A stretch of 64,000 nt of DNA from Flammeovirga sp. SJP92 (lineage in GTDB: Bacteria > Bacteroidota > Bacteroidia > Cytophagales > Flammeovirgaceae), in assembly GCF_001583495.1 (NCBI RefSeq), contig NZ_LQAQ01000018.1, positions 186,001 to 250,000 of the forward strand, read 5' to 3'. Below, piece after piece: positions 53,366 through 61,224 of this stretch. Position 1 is the first letter of the stretch. Each line of letters begins with the position of its first letter. The position numbers and the translations under genes were made by a program. The notes below the pieces were generated by a model, which was given only the letters and a program-made list of their open reading frames with translations, ran no database searches and was not told the DNA's origin.

Positions 53366-53914
53366 ATGGCTAAAGTCACAAAAGTATTAGATAAAGAATT
53401 CGTTCCTTTTATCAGTAAAGAGGAAATTGCGAAACGTAATCAAGAGATTGGACAACAAATCACAAAAGATTACGAAGGAAAAGATGTATTGATGGTCAGC
53501 GTTTTGAATGGCTCATTCATGTTCACATCAGACCTTGCAAAAGAGATTGATTTAGAAATTGACATCTCATTTGTAAAATATTCCTCTTACCAAGGTACTG
53601 AGAGTACTGGTAAAGTAAAACAATTGATCGGTTTTAATGAAGCTGACGTTAGAGGTAAACACGTGATCATCGTAGAGGATATTGTGGATACTGGACGTAC
53701 TATGCAAGCTTTATTGAAAGATCTTGAGGTAATGGAACCTGCCTCTGTAAAAGTTGCCGCTTTACTTTACAAGCCTGAAGCTTTGAAAATTCCTATCACA
53801 ATTGATTATGTTGGTTTTGAAATCGACCCTCGCTTTGTTGTAGGTTATGGATTGGACTATGATCACTTCGGTAGAAATATTCCTGAGATTTTAGTTTTGA
53901 AAGACAAAGCATAA
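53366..53914 (+). CDS. hpt: Hypoxanthine phosphoribosyltransferase
   Basis: 182 residues. Salvages hypoxanthine (and probably guanine) with PRPP. PRPP loop HVIIVEDIVDTGRTMQALL, early VLMVSVLNGSFMFTSDLAKE, and ending region YVGFEIDPRFVVGYGLDYD are typical. Length as in bacterial Hpt. Monocistronic with a strong terminator. Its purine-salvage role complements purA in the same window. Confidence 0.96.
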   Translation: MAKVTKVLDKEFVPFISKEEIAKRNQEIGQQITKDYEGKDVLMVSVLNGSFMFTSDLAKEIDLEIDISFVKYSSYQGTESTGKVKQLIGFNEADVRGKHVIIVEDIVDTGRTMQALLKDLEVMEPASVKVAALLYKPEALKIPITIDYVGFEIDPRFVVGYGLDYDHFGRNIPEILVLKDKA

Positions 53915-53936
53915 GCCTCTCTAAAAACGATATATT

Positions 53937-53975
53937 AAAAAGGCTTTCAGATTTATATTTTCTGAAAGCCTTTTT
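53937..53975 (+). terminator. Terminator of hpt
   Basis: Perfect 15-bp stem AAAAAGGCTTTCAGA / TCTGAAAGCCTTTTT with a 9-nt A/T loop and T run. Confidence 0.94.
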
Positions 53976-54049
53976 GTATTTCTAAATGCTCCTAATATTG
54001 TACACTCGTCGATTATTTAGAATTTACAACCATAGGTTCGTTCATTTCA

Positions 54050-54988
54050 TTAAAGTGGTTTTACAATATATTCATGAATTTTCACTCTGCCATCTCGAGT
54101 AATTTCCACTTTCCAATCTTCCTTGACATTCAAATTTAAAGGTTCTCCACTTGTTAATTCAGCTTCTAAGCTCACATTTAAATCAACATTATAAAGACCA
54201 TTACTTTCTGTAACGACAATCGATTTGATTGAATGCTTGTTATTCGGTTTTATTGTTTTTCTGATGCCGTCGTACCACTCTTTAAAACCTTCATGACCAA
54301 TAAATTTTCCTTCAGGAAATTGTAAAACTGTATCTTTTAGAAGATGGTTAGTGAAATACCCTTCATCACCTAAAACATCAAACTGAGCAAACCACTCTTT
54401 GATAAAATCTTTAATTTTTTGTTCTGGATCAGCATTCGATAAAGTATTTAATGCTTCAATAATGCTATTCAATTGTTTCTCGGCTCTTTGCTCTACAATC
54501 TCTTGCGTATTATAAACACCAGGCACGTAAACCATTCCATGCACATAAATTGGGTCTAAATAATTCATCTGAGCCATATAAGCCGACTGTTCTAATGGCT
54601 TGAAGAAATCTTCAATTCTAAAATGATTATACCCTAATGGTGAATATGAATCACTTGGTCCTCCTACTGTAATGCTTAGTAAAAAGTTTTTATTTTTTAA
54701 TTTGTCTCCTTCAGGTCCATAAGCAAAATTAAAGGAAAACACCTCATCAAACCATAATTTTAATATGGCAGGCATATTATACCAATAGAAAGGGTATTGG
54801 AAAATAACCGTATCTGCTTTTAATAATGCTTCTTGTTCCGCCTCCACATCAATTTTATAATCAGGATATAAACTAAATATATCTCTCACCTCTACCTCTT
54901 CTACTTTATCTTTTAAGTTTGCTGATATGTATTTGTTGGCAATTGATTTTTCTAAATCTGGGTGTGCTACAATCATTAATGTTTTCAT
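54050..54988 (-). CDS. Flavodoxin-fold NAD(P)H oxidoreductase fused to a SnoaL-like domain
   Basis: 312 residues. Residues 1-about 180 are a Flavodoxin_2/KefF-MdaB-type quinone reductase: MKTLMIVAHPDLEKSIANKY, VIFQYPFYWYNMPAILKLWFDEV, LLSITVGGPSDSYSPLGYN and MVYVPGVYN. Residues about 190-312 look like a SnoaL/NTF2-like cone (IKDFIKEWFAQFDVLGDEGY, GHEGFKEWYDGIRKTI, NLNVKEDWKVEITRDGRVKI). The fusion is unusual; the two usually occur apart. It is 62 bp downstream of marR in the same direction, with its own TTGTACATACAA operator at 55006-55017. Likely reduces quinones or other electrophiles under MarR control. Confidence 0.88.
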   Translation of the reverse strand: MKTLMIVAHPDLEKSIANKYISANLKDKVEEVEVRDIFSLYPDYKIDVEAEQEALLKADTVIFQYPFYWYNMPAILKLWFDEVFSFNFAYGPEGDKLKNKNFLLSITVGGPSDSYSPLGYNHFRIEDFFKPLEQSAYMAQMNYLDPIYVHGMVYVPGVYNTQEIVEQRAEKQLNSIIEALNTLSNADPEQKIKDFIKEWFAQFDVLGDEGYFTNHLLKDTVLQFPEGKFIGHEGFKEWYDGIRKTIKPNNKHSIKSIVVTESNGLYNVDLNVSLEAELTSGEPLNLNVKEDWKVEITRDGRVKIHEYIVKPL

Positions 54989-55005
54989 GTCATTTTTATT
55001 TTTAG

Positions 55006-55017
55006 TTGTACATACAA
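55006..55017 (-). promoter_or_regulatory. Predicted MarR operator before the oxidoreductase gene
   Basis: Palindrome TTGTACATACAA in the 62-bp gap between marR and the oxidoreductase; centre about 24 bp before the start codon. The same 12-mer (C/T at one position) occurs at 55529-55540 and 63544-63555. Confidence 0.7.
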
Positions 55018-55050
55018 ATATTTTTATAAAAAAATAGAGAGTTGATTTCT

Positions 55051-55500
55051 CTATTCGTTTTCTCCTAAAGCTTGATTGGCTTTGTGAATGTCTGCAGTCA
55101 ATTTAACAGCTGTTTCTTTTCCTAAAACCTCACAATATTTATCAAAAAGATCTGCCAATGCTTGATCTAATTTCGGCTTCATTTTAATCCCTTCATCTGT
55201 TGGGTGAATGTATACTGTTCTACCTTCTTGCGAACGCTGCACATATCCCATCGTAATCAACTTATCAATAAACCGAGTAATTGTAGAAGGTTTCAAATTC
55301 ATTTTATGACTGATTTCACCTTGGCTCAAACCTGGTTCCTCGATAATCAACAATAACAAATGAGCATAAGAAGTCTGCAAACCCGTCACTCTAAATGCAT
55401 CATTAGCAATGTTTCCGATGAATCGGGAAAGAGAATTGGCTACGAAATACAAACAGCATTCCTGAAAAGATTTACTTTGATCACCCATCATGTTTATCAT
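55051..55500 (-). CDS. MarR-family transcriptional regulator
   Basis: 149 residues. Winged HTH: LLLIIEEPGLSQGEISHKM, LKPSTITRFIDKLITMGYVQ (recognition helix) and wing RSQEGRTVYIHPTDEG. N- and C-terminal helices form the dimer interface. Two Cys residues near the N-terminus (FQECCLYF) could be a thiol sensor, as in OhrR-type members; inference. It lies upstream of the flavodoxin-type oxidoreductase, and its own promoter region contains TTGTATATACAA overlapping a leftward TATATTTG -7 element, so autorepression is likely. Confidence 0.93.
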   Translation of the reverse strand: MINMMGDQSKSFQECCLYFVANSLSRFIGNIANDAFRVTGLQTSYAHLLLLIIEEPGLSQGEISHKMNLKPSTITRFIDKLITMGYVQRSQEGRTVYIHPTDEGIKMKPKLDQALADLFDKYCEVLGKETAVKLTADIHKANQALGENE

Positions 55501-55528
55501 TTGATTGATACAAAACTACACAAATTAG

Positions 55529-55545
55529 TTGTATATACAAATATA
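55529..55545 (-). promoter_or_regulatory. Predicted MarR operator overlapping the marR promoter
   Basis: TTGTATATACAA at 55529-55540, overlapping a leftward -7 element TATATTTG (55538-55545). Start codon 29 bp away. Binding would block transcription. Confidence 0.7.
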
Positions 55546-55590
55546 TTTATGTTAATCACTTAAAAATAAAGTGATACCTCTATATTAATA

Positions 55591-55840
55591 TAAGGAATAG
55601 AAGAAATAAGTTAAAATCCGTGCACCATGACTGAAAGTCATGGGCTTATGGGAAGCTGTTCTATTTTTCAACTTTCATAATAAACTTGGCATATCCAAAT
55701 ACTTACAGTTTTTATAAACATTAAAATCCGGATAAGTCAAATATTATAATAAAAAGTGGATAGATGAGTTATTTTCCCAAAAGCCCTTAACTTCAATTAT
55801 GGGTCTATGAGACACCCGTTTTTACTTGTCCTAATACTTA
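55591..55840. repeat. REP/MITE-like palindromic element, copy B
   Basis: About 250 bp from TAAGGAATA (55591) to TAATACTTA (55832-55840). The left arm contains GTGCACCATGACTGAAAGTC and GGGCTTATGGGAA; the right arm contains the complements of GGGCTTTTGGGAA and of the same end sequence, giving imperfect inverted arms of about 70 bp. The left arm and the right end match copy A at 25313-25517 (GTGCACCAyGACT, GACACCCGT against AACACCCAT, TAATACTTA), while the centre differs. No ORF. The left boundary is approximate. Confidence 0.65.
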
Positions 55841-55921
55841 AAAATTTGGAGAGTTTTATGATGTGATAGTTCATAAGCCACAAGACATTGTTGCTCTTCA
55901 ATTGAAATTTCAAGCAAAAAA

Positions 55922-55949
55922 AGTCCCACAATTTTACAATCATGGGACT
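55922..55949 (-). terminator. Terminator of the helicase operon
   Basis: AGTCCCA / TGGGACT stem with an inner A/T stem, leftward followed by TTTTTTTGC. It lies 29 bp past the helicase stop. Confidence 0.85.
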
Positions 55950-55977
55950 CTATTTTATCTTCAAAAGAAACCGAAAG

Positions 55978-57264
55978 TTACTTTTTATTTCTCTTTGCTA
56001 ATTTCTTTTTCTCTTTCTTTCTGTTGGATCTCTTTTTGATTTCCTTGTAATCTGTTTGGTCTTGAGCGATTTCTTTCATCACAGATTTCCAGTCAGTAGA
56101 TTGTTCCGCAGAGAAACCTACAATATTGGCATAATCACCTCTTTCTAATCTATGAACGGCGATTTCTTTGCCCATAAAGTCTTCAATCTCTTCCTTCAAT
56201 TCTTTCTCCTGTTCATCACAGAATGAAATAGCATCTCCTTTTTCCATCCCTCTACCTGTACGACCAACACGGTGAACATAGTTTTCAGGAACGTCAGGCA
56301 TATCATAGTTCACTACAATCTGAACGTTTGGAATATCGATACCACGAGCAGAAACATCAGTAGCAATCAGCACTTTTACCTTGCCTTCTTTGAAGGTTTT
56401 CATGGCATGAGTACGTGCTTTTTGGTCTTTGTCACCGTGAATCGTCACCGTTTCCAACCCTACTCTTTCCATGGCTTTATGTACTCTCTCAGCTCTTACT
56501 TTTGTTCTTACAAAAACAAGAATTTTCTTTTCTGGGTGTTCACGGATAATGTTTTCCAAGAAGAAACGCTTGTCATCCATTTTCACATAGCTCAATGCAT
56601 GACGTACATTTTTAGAAACAGGATCTTTTGGGGAGATCTGAATTCTAATCGCATTTTTCACTAAAGAATAAGCTAATTTTTTGATTTGCTCATCAATAGT
56701 CGCTGAGAAGAAAAGCGTCTGTCTGTGCTTTGGTAAAAAGCGAATGACATCTTTGATATCCTTGATAAAACCTTTCTCCAACATGTGATCGGCTTCATCC
56801 AATACCAAGATTTCTGTTCTGCTTAAATCCACGTAGCCTTGATGCTGTAAATCAAACATACGGCCTGGAGTGGCAATCAGGATATCAACACCAGATTCTA
56901 ATTTTTCAATCTGTTTGTCTTGTTCTACACCACCATAAATACATAAAATATCTAGTTTAGTGTATTTGCCAATCGTTTCGAATACCTCTGTGATTTGCTG
57001 AGCGAGTTCCCTTGTAGGAGCCATCACCAAAGTACGAATACTCTTCTTTCTATTTCCTTTGTTTGGTTTGTTCAACAGGCGTTCCATTACAGGAATAGCA
57101 AACGCTGCCGTTTTACCAGTACCGGTTTGGGCAATAGCCAGCACATCCTCTCCTCTTAAGATAGGAGGGATAGATTTAAACTGAATATCTGTTGGTTTCT
57201 TAAAACCTTTTTCTTCTAAGCTTCTCTTTAAGCTCGAGGAAATACTGTATTTTTCAAACTTCAT
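55978..57264 (-). CDS. DEAD-box ATP-dependent RNA helicase
   Basis: 428 residues. All helicase motifs present: Q motif (GFKKPTDIQFKSIPPILRG), AQTGTGKT (I), APTRELAQQI (Ia), ATPGRMFDL (Ib), LDEADHMLEKGF (II), FFSAT (III), LVFVRTKVRAERV (IV), ATDVSARGIDIPNV (V) and HRVGRTGRGMEKGD (VI). The C-terminus is a short basic tail (KKRSNRKKEKKKLAKRNKK). Probably a cold-shock or ribosome-assembly helicase of the RhlE/CshA type. Last gene of the leftward SlyD-SlyD-YwbE-helicase group, 24 bp after the YwbE gene. Confidence 0.95.
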   Translation of the reverse strand: MKFEKYSISSSLKRSLEEKGFKKPTDIQFKSIPPILRGEDVLAIAQTGTGKTAAFAIPVMERLLNKPNKGNRKKSIRTLVMAPTRELAQQITEVFETIGKYTKLDILCIYGGVEQDKQIEKLESGVDILIATPGRMFDLQHQGYVDLSRTEILVLDEADHMLEKGFIKDIKDVIRFLPKHRQTLFFSATIDEQIKKLAYSLVKNAIRIQISPKDPVSKNVRHALSYVKMDDKRFFLENIIREHPEKKILVFVRTKVRAERVHKAMERVGLETVTIHGDKDQKARTHAMKTFKEGKVKVLIATDVSARGIDIPNVQIVVNYDMPDVPENYVHRVGRTGRGMEKGDAISFCDEQEKELKEEIEDFMGKEIAVHRLERGDYANIVGFSAEQSTDWKSVMKEIAQDQTDYKEIKKRSNRKKEKKKLAKRNKK

Positions 57265-57288
57265 TATGAATGTACTTTGGAGTGGTTA

Positions 57289-57498
57289 TTAAAACTCTCC
57301 GTCTTCAAGGATTTCTTTTACTCTTCCTACCTCACCCGTTTCCAATCTCACTTTAATACCGTGAGGGTGAAAAGAAGATTTTGTCAATATTTTTTCAACC
57401 CAACCTTCAGTCAATTCACCTGTTCTCTGATCTGCCTTGAGAACAATATTTACATGACCTCCAATCTTAATGTTGTTTCTTTTTCTTCCGTCGTCCAT
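57289..57498 (-). CDS. YwbE-family protein (DUF2196)
   Basis: 69 residues. Matches the YwbE/DUF2196 family along its whole length: GGHVNIVLKADQRTGELTEG, WVEKILTKSSFHPHGIKVRL and GEVGRVKEIL. Small beta-rich protein of unknown function, possibly RNA-binding. Lies between an FKBP gene (gap 9 bp) and a DEAD-box helicase gene (gap 24 bp); the helicase neighbour supports an RNA-related role, by inference. Confidence 0.9.
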   Translation of the reverse strand: MDDGRKRNNIKIGGHVNIVLKADQRTGELTEGWVEKILTKSSFHPHGIKVRLETGEVGRVKEILEDGEF

Positions 57499-57507
57499 AA
57501 AAGCGTT

Positions 57508-58029
57508 TTATTTTGAAGGCATAATTTCAACCCCCTCACCATCAAAATCAGATTCTTCTTTTGTTGGTTTTCTTACTTCTACAATCTCTCCGTCAAAGAA
57601 TAAATCCATTCCTGCCAACTCATGATTCAAATCCATGATCACATCTTTTTTGTTGATCTTGGTGATTTTTCCATCATAAACATCACCATCCTGATCTGCC
57701 ACAGAAAGGATATGCCCTACTTGAAGCATAGCTTCCTCTTCTTCCTCATCAGCAAAACCAAAAGCATTTTTCGCCACTTTTACTTCGCTGTATTCTTTGA
57801 TTACTTTACCGTAAGCATCTTCTGCTTTTAGCGAAATTTGAAATTTATCTCCTTGTTTTTTACCTAAGAGAGCATTTTCAAATTTTGGAAGCACACCACC
57901 TGCTCCTACATAAAATAAGAACGGATCATCTTTAGGTGCTTCTTCTATAAAATTCCCTTCAGCACTATCTCTATATAACTTATAAGTCAGTGCTACTACT
58001 AATCCTTCTGAAATACTTAATTCTCCCAT
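57508..58029 (-). CDS. SlyD-like FKBP peptidyl-prolyl isomerase (second copy)
   Basis: 173 residues from the preferred start MGELSISEGL at 58029; an upstream Met would add a basic 12-residue extension (MFCIRIKNIKSL) that is not in the family. SlyD layout: FKBP strands (VVALTYKLYRDSAEG, FYVGAGGVLPKFENALLGKK), an insert-in-flap chaperone domain (about 70-130), then DLNHELAGMDLFFDGEIVEV. No His-rich metal tail. Prolyl isomerase and holdase, cytoplasmic. It is a diverged paralog of the gene at 58126; a hairpin lies between the two. Confidence 0.92.
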   Translation of the reverse strand: MGELSISEGLVVALTYKLYRDSAEGNFIEEAPKDDPFLFYVGAGGVLPKFENALLGKKQGDKFQISLKAEDAYGKVIKEYSEVKVAKNAFGFADEEEEEAMLQVGHILSVADQDGDVYDGKITKINKKDVIMDLNHELAGMDLFFDGEIVEVRKPTKEESDFDGEGVEIMPSK

Positions 58030-58062
58030 TAGACTTTTTATATTCTTAATCCTAATACAAAA

Positions 58063-58103
58063 CAAAGCTTTCTTTCGAATAAATCCCTCGGAAGAAAGCT
58101 TTG
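58063..58103 (-). terminator. Hairpin between the two SlyD-like genes
   Basis: 12-bp stem CAAAGCTTTCTT / AAGAAAGCTTTG; leftward it is followed by TTTTGTATT. A partial terminator that could lower expression of the downstream genes. Confidence 0.65.
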
Positions 58104-58125
58104 CATTATTTGTGTTATACCACTT

Positions 58126-58644
58126 CTATTGAAGACCTTCCAAACCTTCCATGTTATCCACTTGAACGGCTTCTTCTAATTCTTCTTTTGTTGCGTCTCT
58201 AACGTCAATAATTTCACCTGTGAAATACAAGTTAGTACCTGCTAATGGGTGGTTGAAATCCATCACTACATGATCATCATGTACTTCAGTTACTTCACCT
58301 TCCATTGGCATTTCGTCAGGACCAACCATTGGCAATACATTACCAACTTTCAAAATTTCGTTTTGATCTATTTCGTCTTCGATATTAAAAACTTCCTTAG
58401 GAACTTTTACTACCGCAGCGTCTTGTCTCTCACCATAAGCATTCTCCTTAGAGATGCCAAAAGAAAACGTATATCCTGCTTCTTTTCCTTCTAATTCAGT
58501 TTCGAATTCTGGCAACACATCCATGTGACCAAATAAGAATTCAAATGGATCGTCTTTTTCTACTTTTTGTAAAAGAGTTCCTTCTGCAGTTTCCTCACTT
58601 AAGCTATACACTAAAGTGACAACTTTATCTTTTGTTGCTTTCAT
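58126..58644 (-). CDS. SlyD-like FKBP peptidyl-prolyl isomerase (first copy)
   Basis: 172 residues. FKBP core KVVTLVYSLSEETAEGTLLQ and FLFGHMDVLPEFETELEGKE, insert-in-flap domain with NAYGERQDAAVVKVPKEVF, and the signature MDFNHPLAGTNLYFTGEIID. Acidic C-terminus (EELEEAVQVDNMEGLEG), no His-rich tail. First gene of the leftward group. Two neighbouring SlyD copies suggest specialised clients; inference. Confidence 0.93.
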   Translation of the reverse strand: MKATKDKVVTLVYSLSEETAEGTLLQKVEKDDPFEFLFGHMDVLPEFETELEGKEAGYTFSFGISKENAYGERQDAAVVKVPKEVFNIEDEIDQNEILKVGNVLPMVGPDEMPMEGEVTEVHDDHVVMDFNHPLAGTNLYFTGEIIDVRDATKEELEEAVQVDNMEGLEGLQ

Positions 58645-58775
58645 TTTATATTTTTTTTGTAAAGGTACTAAGAATTAATCTGTTGAGTTAAGATTTTATT
58701 CGATAAGAAAGATTTATTGTGAATTAAGGAAGGATTTGAGGGGAAAAATGCTGTTGGGATTGAGGAAAAATAAAA

Positions 58776-58811
58776 AATAGGTAAACATCTTCGCCTGAAT
58801 GTCTACCTATT
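58776..58811 (-). terminator. Terminator of the small secreted paralog pair
   Basis: AATAGGTAAACAT / ATGTCTACCTATT with one mismatch; leftward followed by TTTTTATTTTTCC. It lies about 120 bp past the stop at 58932. Confidence 0.75.
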
Positions 58812-58931
58812 AGTGGGTAAAGATCAATTTCTTACCGTTCCGGTAATAGTTAATTGCCTATTTAATACTACTTGCTTATGCTAAGTTCATAAAATATCTA
58901 ATGTAAAAACATCCCCACTTTTGGGTATTTT

Positions 58932-59372
58932 TTAGATTTTATTGATCATAAAAACCAAGCTCGAGTAAGAAAAATCTCCGTCAAACTCATCTATGGTAAT
59001 CACAACGTTACAGCCATTGTATTTCAGTTTGTAATGTTGCTTTTTTTGAGCAGTATCAATGGTCCTTTCAAAACCTGATTGATAATATTGTTCCATGAAA
59101 GATTTGAAGCGAATGAAATCTCCTTTCATTACTTTGGAAGGATTAATTCCTCCATCTCTTGAGGGCACAAATCCCATTGATCTTATTACTTTATTTTTAT
59201 GGGTATAAATAAAAAGTGTTCCGGGCAATCCTCCTATATCCATATTGACCATATCTTTTCCTTCTAACTTTTCCCCTATTTTATAATCTGAGAATTCCTG
59301 GGCATATAAAACTGTAGAATAAGAAATTTGAATTACTAGTAGCAGTACTATTGTTTTAAAGACTCTATTCAT
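58932..59372 (-). CDS. Small exported protein, paralog 2 of a pair
   Basis: 146 residues. Signal peptide MNRVFKTIVLLLVIQISYSTVLYA. The mature part shares with the upstream gene product the pattern DYKIGEKLEGKDMVNMDIGG, GFVPSRDGGINPSKV, DFIRFKSFMEQYY, FERTIDTAQKK and a final YSSLVFMINKI. No family recognised. It overlaps the upstream gene by 4 bp (59369-59372), so the two are translationally coupled. Function unknown; periplasmic or secreted. Confidence 0.75.
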   Translation of the reverse strand: MNRVFKTIVLLLVIQISYSTVLYAQEFSDYKIGEKLEGKDMVNMDIGGLPGTLFIYTHKNKVIRSMGFVPSRDGGINPSKVMKGDFIRFKSFMEQYYQSGFERTIDTAQKKQHYKLKYNGCNVVITIDEFDGDFSYSSLVFMINKI

Positions 59373-59794
59373 AATTTATTAAGCATCATACTCATTGAGT
59401 AAAGGTAAGGAGGAGAATTTATTTCATAATCACAAGTGATAACAATCTGATTCCCTTCATGTTTACCATAATAATAAATTTTATTTTGAGTATGGTCAAT
59501 ATTCGATTTGAAATCTGTATTGTATTTACTCTTTATGTCATCAAAAAAACTATCGAAATCCTGACTTGATACTTTTGACGGATTTTTTCCATCATTGGAA
59601 GGTACAAACCCTAGTGCATAGATGTAGCCGTATTCGTTTGGATATAAAAAAACAACACCTTTTACTCTTCCAATTGTCATGTGAATCATATCTGCACCTT
59701 CCAACTTCATTCCTAGTTTATAGTCGGCAATATTTTGTGCACTGCTAAAAATAGATATAAAAATAAACAGGCTTATCAATAATAGGTTTTTCAT
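59369..59794 (-). CDS. Small exported protein, paralog 1 of a pair
   Basis: 141 residues. Signal peptide MKNLLLISLFIFISIFSSAQ. Mature part: DYKLGMKLEGADMIHMTIGR, GFVPSNDGKNPSKV, DFDSFFDDIKSKYN, FKSNIDHTQNK and final YSMSMMLNKL, parallel to the downstream paralog but with low overall identity, so an old tandem duplication. No family recognised. First gene of the pair; upstream is the convergent-terminated acyltransferase region. Confidence 0.75.
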   Translation of the reverse strand: MKNLLLISLFIFISIFSSAQNIADYKLGMKLEGADMIHMTIGRVKGVVFLYPNEYGYIYALGFVPSNDGKNPSKVSSQDFDSFFDDIKSKYNTDFKSNIDHTQNKIYYYGKHEGNQIVITCDYEINSPPYLYSMSMMLNKL

Positions 59795-59981
59795 GATGAT
59801 ATCAAAAATAATTTGCTGAAAGATTTGGAACCTAGAAAGATGGAGAAGGAAAAATAATGTGTACTAAAACATGAAATCATGTATCTGCTTCCTAATAGCA
59901 TCTTTCTACTACTTAAGTATCAAAACAGATAGATTTTCTTTTTGTAATGATACTTCAAACACTGTCAACCAAAGTAACAAA

Positions 59982-60015
59982 AAAGGGAACAAGATTTTCA
60001 AATCTTACTCCCTTT
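59982..60015 (-). terminator. Terminator of the acyltransferase gene
   Basis: AAAGGGA-AC-AAGATT TTCA AATCTT-AC-TCCCTTT, 13 paired bases with a small internal loop; leftward followed by TTTTTTG. Directly after the stop at 60019. Confidence 0.85.
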
Positions 60016-60018
60016 CTA

Positions 60019-60891
60019 CTACGTCTTTTCTACTTCATTTCGAGTATATTTCCATCGATTATGCGACCAAAGCCAATCTGCAGGTGATTCTTTGATATTG
60101 GCTTCGAGTAATTCAGCATATCGCCTTGTAATCTGACTGCTTCCTTTTACAAATTCATCTCCTTCTTGAAAGACAGGAATGATTCTCCCTTCATAATATC
60201 CTCTTTTTGTTCTTGTGATGTGTGCATAATAGACCGGCATTTTTGTCATTTGAGTGATAATTTCAGGTCCTGAAAAAAAGGCTGTCTCCTGACCGAAAAA
60301 AGGTACCCACTCTCTTTTTTTATCATAACCCGGAGGCGATTGATCTGCCACAAGACCAAAGGAGAACATTTCTTTACGTTTCATCCTCACCAAAATCTCT
60401 CTCATTGTTTTAGCCATTGGAATGGGGTATCCACCAAAGTTGGCTCTGATGTCTAGCATTAATTCATCAGTGAATTTACTTGACAAAGGCTTATAAACTC
60501 CACCGAAATTGAAATTCAACTGGCTTGCATAACCCGAAAGTTGCCATTCCCAGTTGGTTATATGACCTGCCAGTAATAAAAAGGGTTCATTGTTTTTGAT
60601 GTGTTCTTCCATTTTTTCAGGATTCTGCACTTTAAACCTTTTCTGCATCTGTTCCCTTGTCATACTGTAGGATTTGATGGATTCGAAGCCCACGTCTGTC
60701 AGATTAAGGTAAAATTTGAATAGTAACTTCTTTCTTTGCAAGGCTGACTTTTCAGGAAATGCGATCTTTAAATTATGTAGTATCAGCGACCTTCTATAAC
60801 GAATAATGCTGCCCATAAAAAATGCAATACTGTAAGAAAGAAAGTGTATAAAGAAAAATGGTAAACGAGAAAAAAGTTTAATAAAAATCAT
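60019..60891 (-). CDS. Lipid A acyltransferase, LpxL/HtrB family
   Basis: About 290 residues from the preferred start MIFIKLFSRLPFFF at 60891, which matches family N-termini; a Met 36 bases upstream (60927) is possible. An N-terminal membrane anchor (FFFIHFLSYSIAFFMG) precedes the acyltransferase core with the catalytic H-x4-D/E motif in LLLAGHITNWEW (His and Glu), then VADQSPPG and FFSGPEIITQMTKMPVYYAH. Adds a secondary acyl chain to lipid A on the inner membrane. Monocistronic. Confidence 0.9.
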   Translation of the reverse strand: MIFIKLFSRLPFFFIHFLSYSIAFFMGSIIRYRRSLILHNLKIAFPEKSALQRKKLLFKFYLNLTDVGFESIKSYSMTREQMQKRFKVQNPEKMEEHIKNNEPFLLLAGHITNWEWQLSGYASQLNFNFGGVYKPLSSKFTDELMLDIRANFGGYPIPMAKTMREILVRMKRKEMFSFGLVADQSPPGYDKKREWVPFFGQETAFFSGPEIITQMTKMPVYYAHITRTKRGYYEGRIIPVFQEGDEFVKGSSQITRRYAELLEANIKESPADWLWSHNRWKYTRNEVEKT

Positions 60892-60927
60892 TAGTCTATG
60901 TCTAAAAATTAAGTACTCTAACATCAT

Positions 60928-61224
60928 GTTATAGTACTCTTAGGTTATTTTCCGGTATCTATTTCTATTATTAACTGAAGATAATTAAATTATAAATAGC
61001 AAGGATGATAGATAAGCTTACATAAAATATAACAAAGCTCAATACCCTCAAAATTAACCAAAAAAAAATTAATTATTAGCTAATAACAAAGTCTGAAAAC
61101 CGATATTTATTCCATTGATGTATTCAAAAACATCAAACTGACACCACATAAACGTGAAATGATCCTGCCTTGTTTCGCAGAAGAAAGTGAAGAAAAAAGA
61201 ACACCTGCTCAATAACACAGCGAT
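60928..61224. other. 297-bp intergenic region, nothing recognised
   Basis: A/T-rich left part and a purine-rich right part. No hairpin terminator after the MATE gene and no consensus promoter for the acyltransferase gene were found. Confidence 0.4.
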
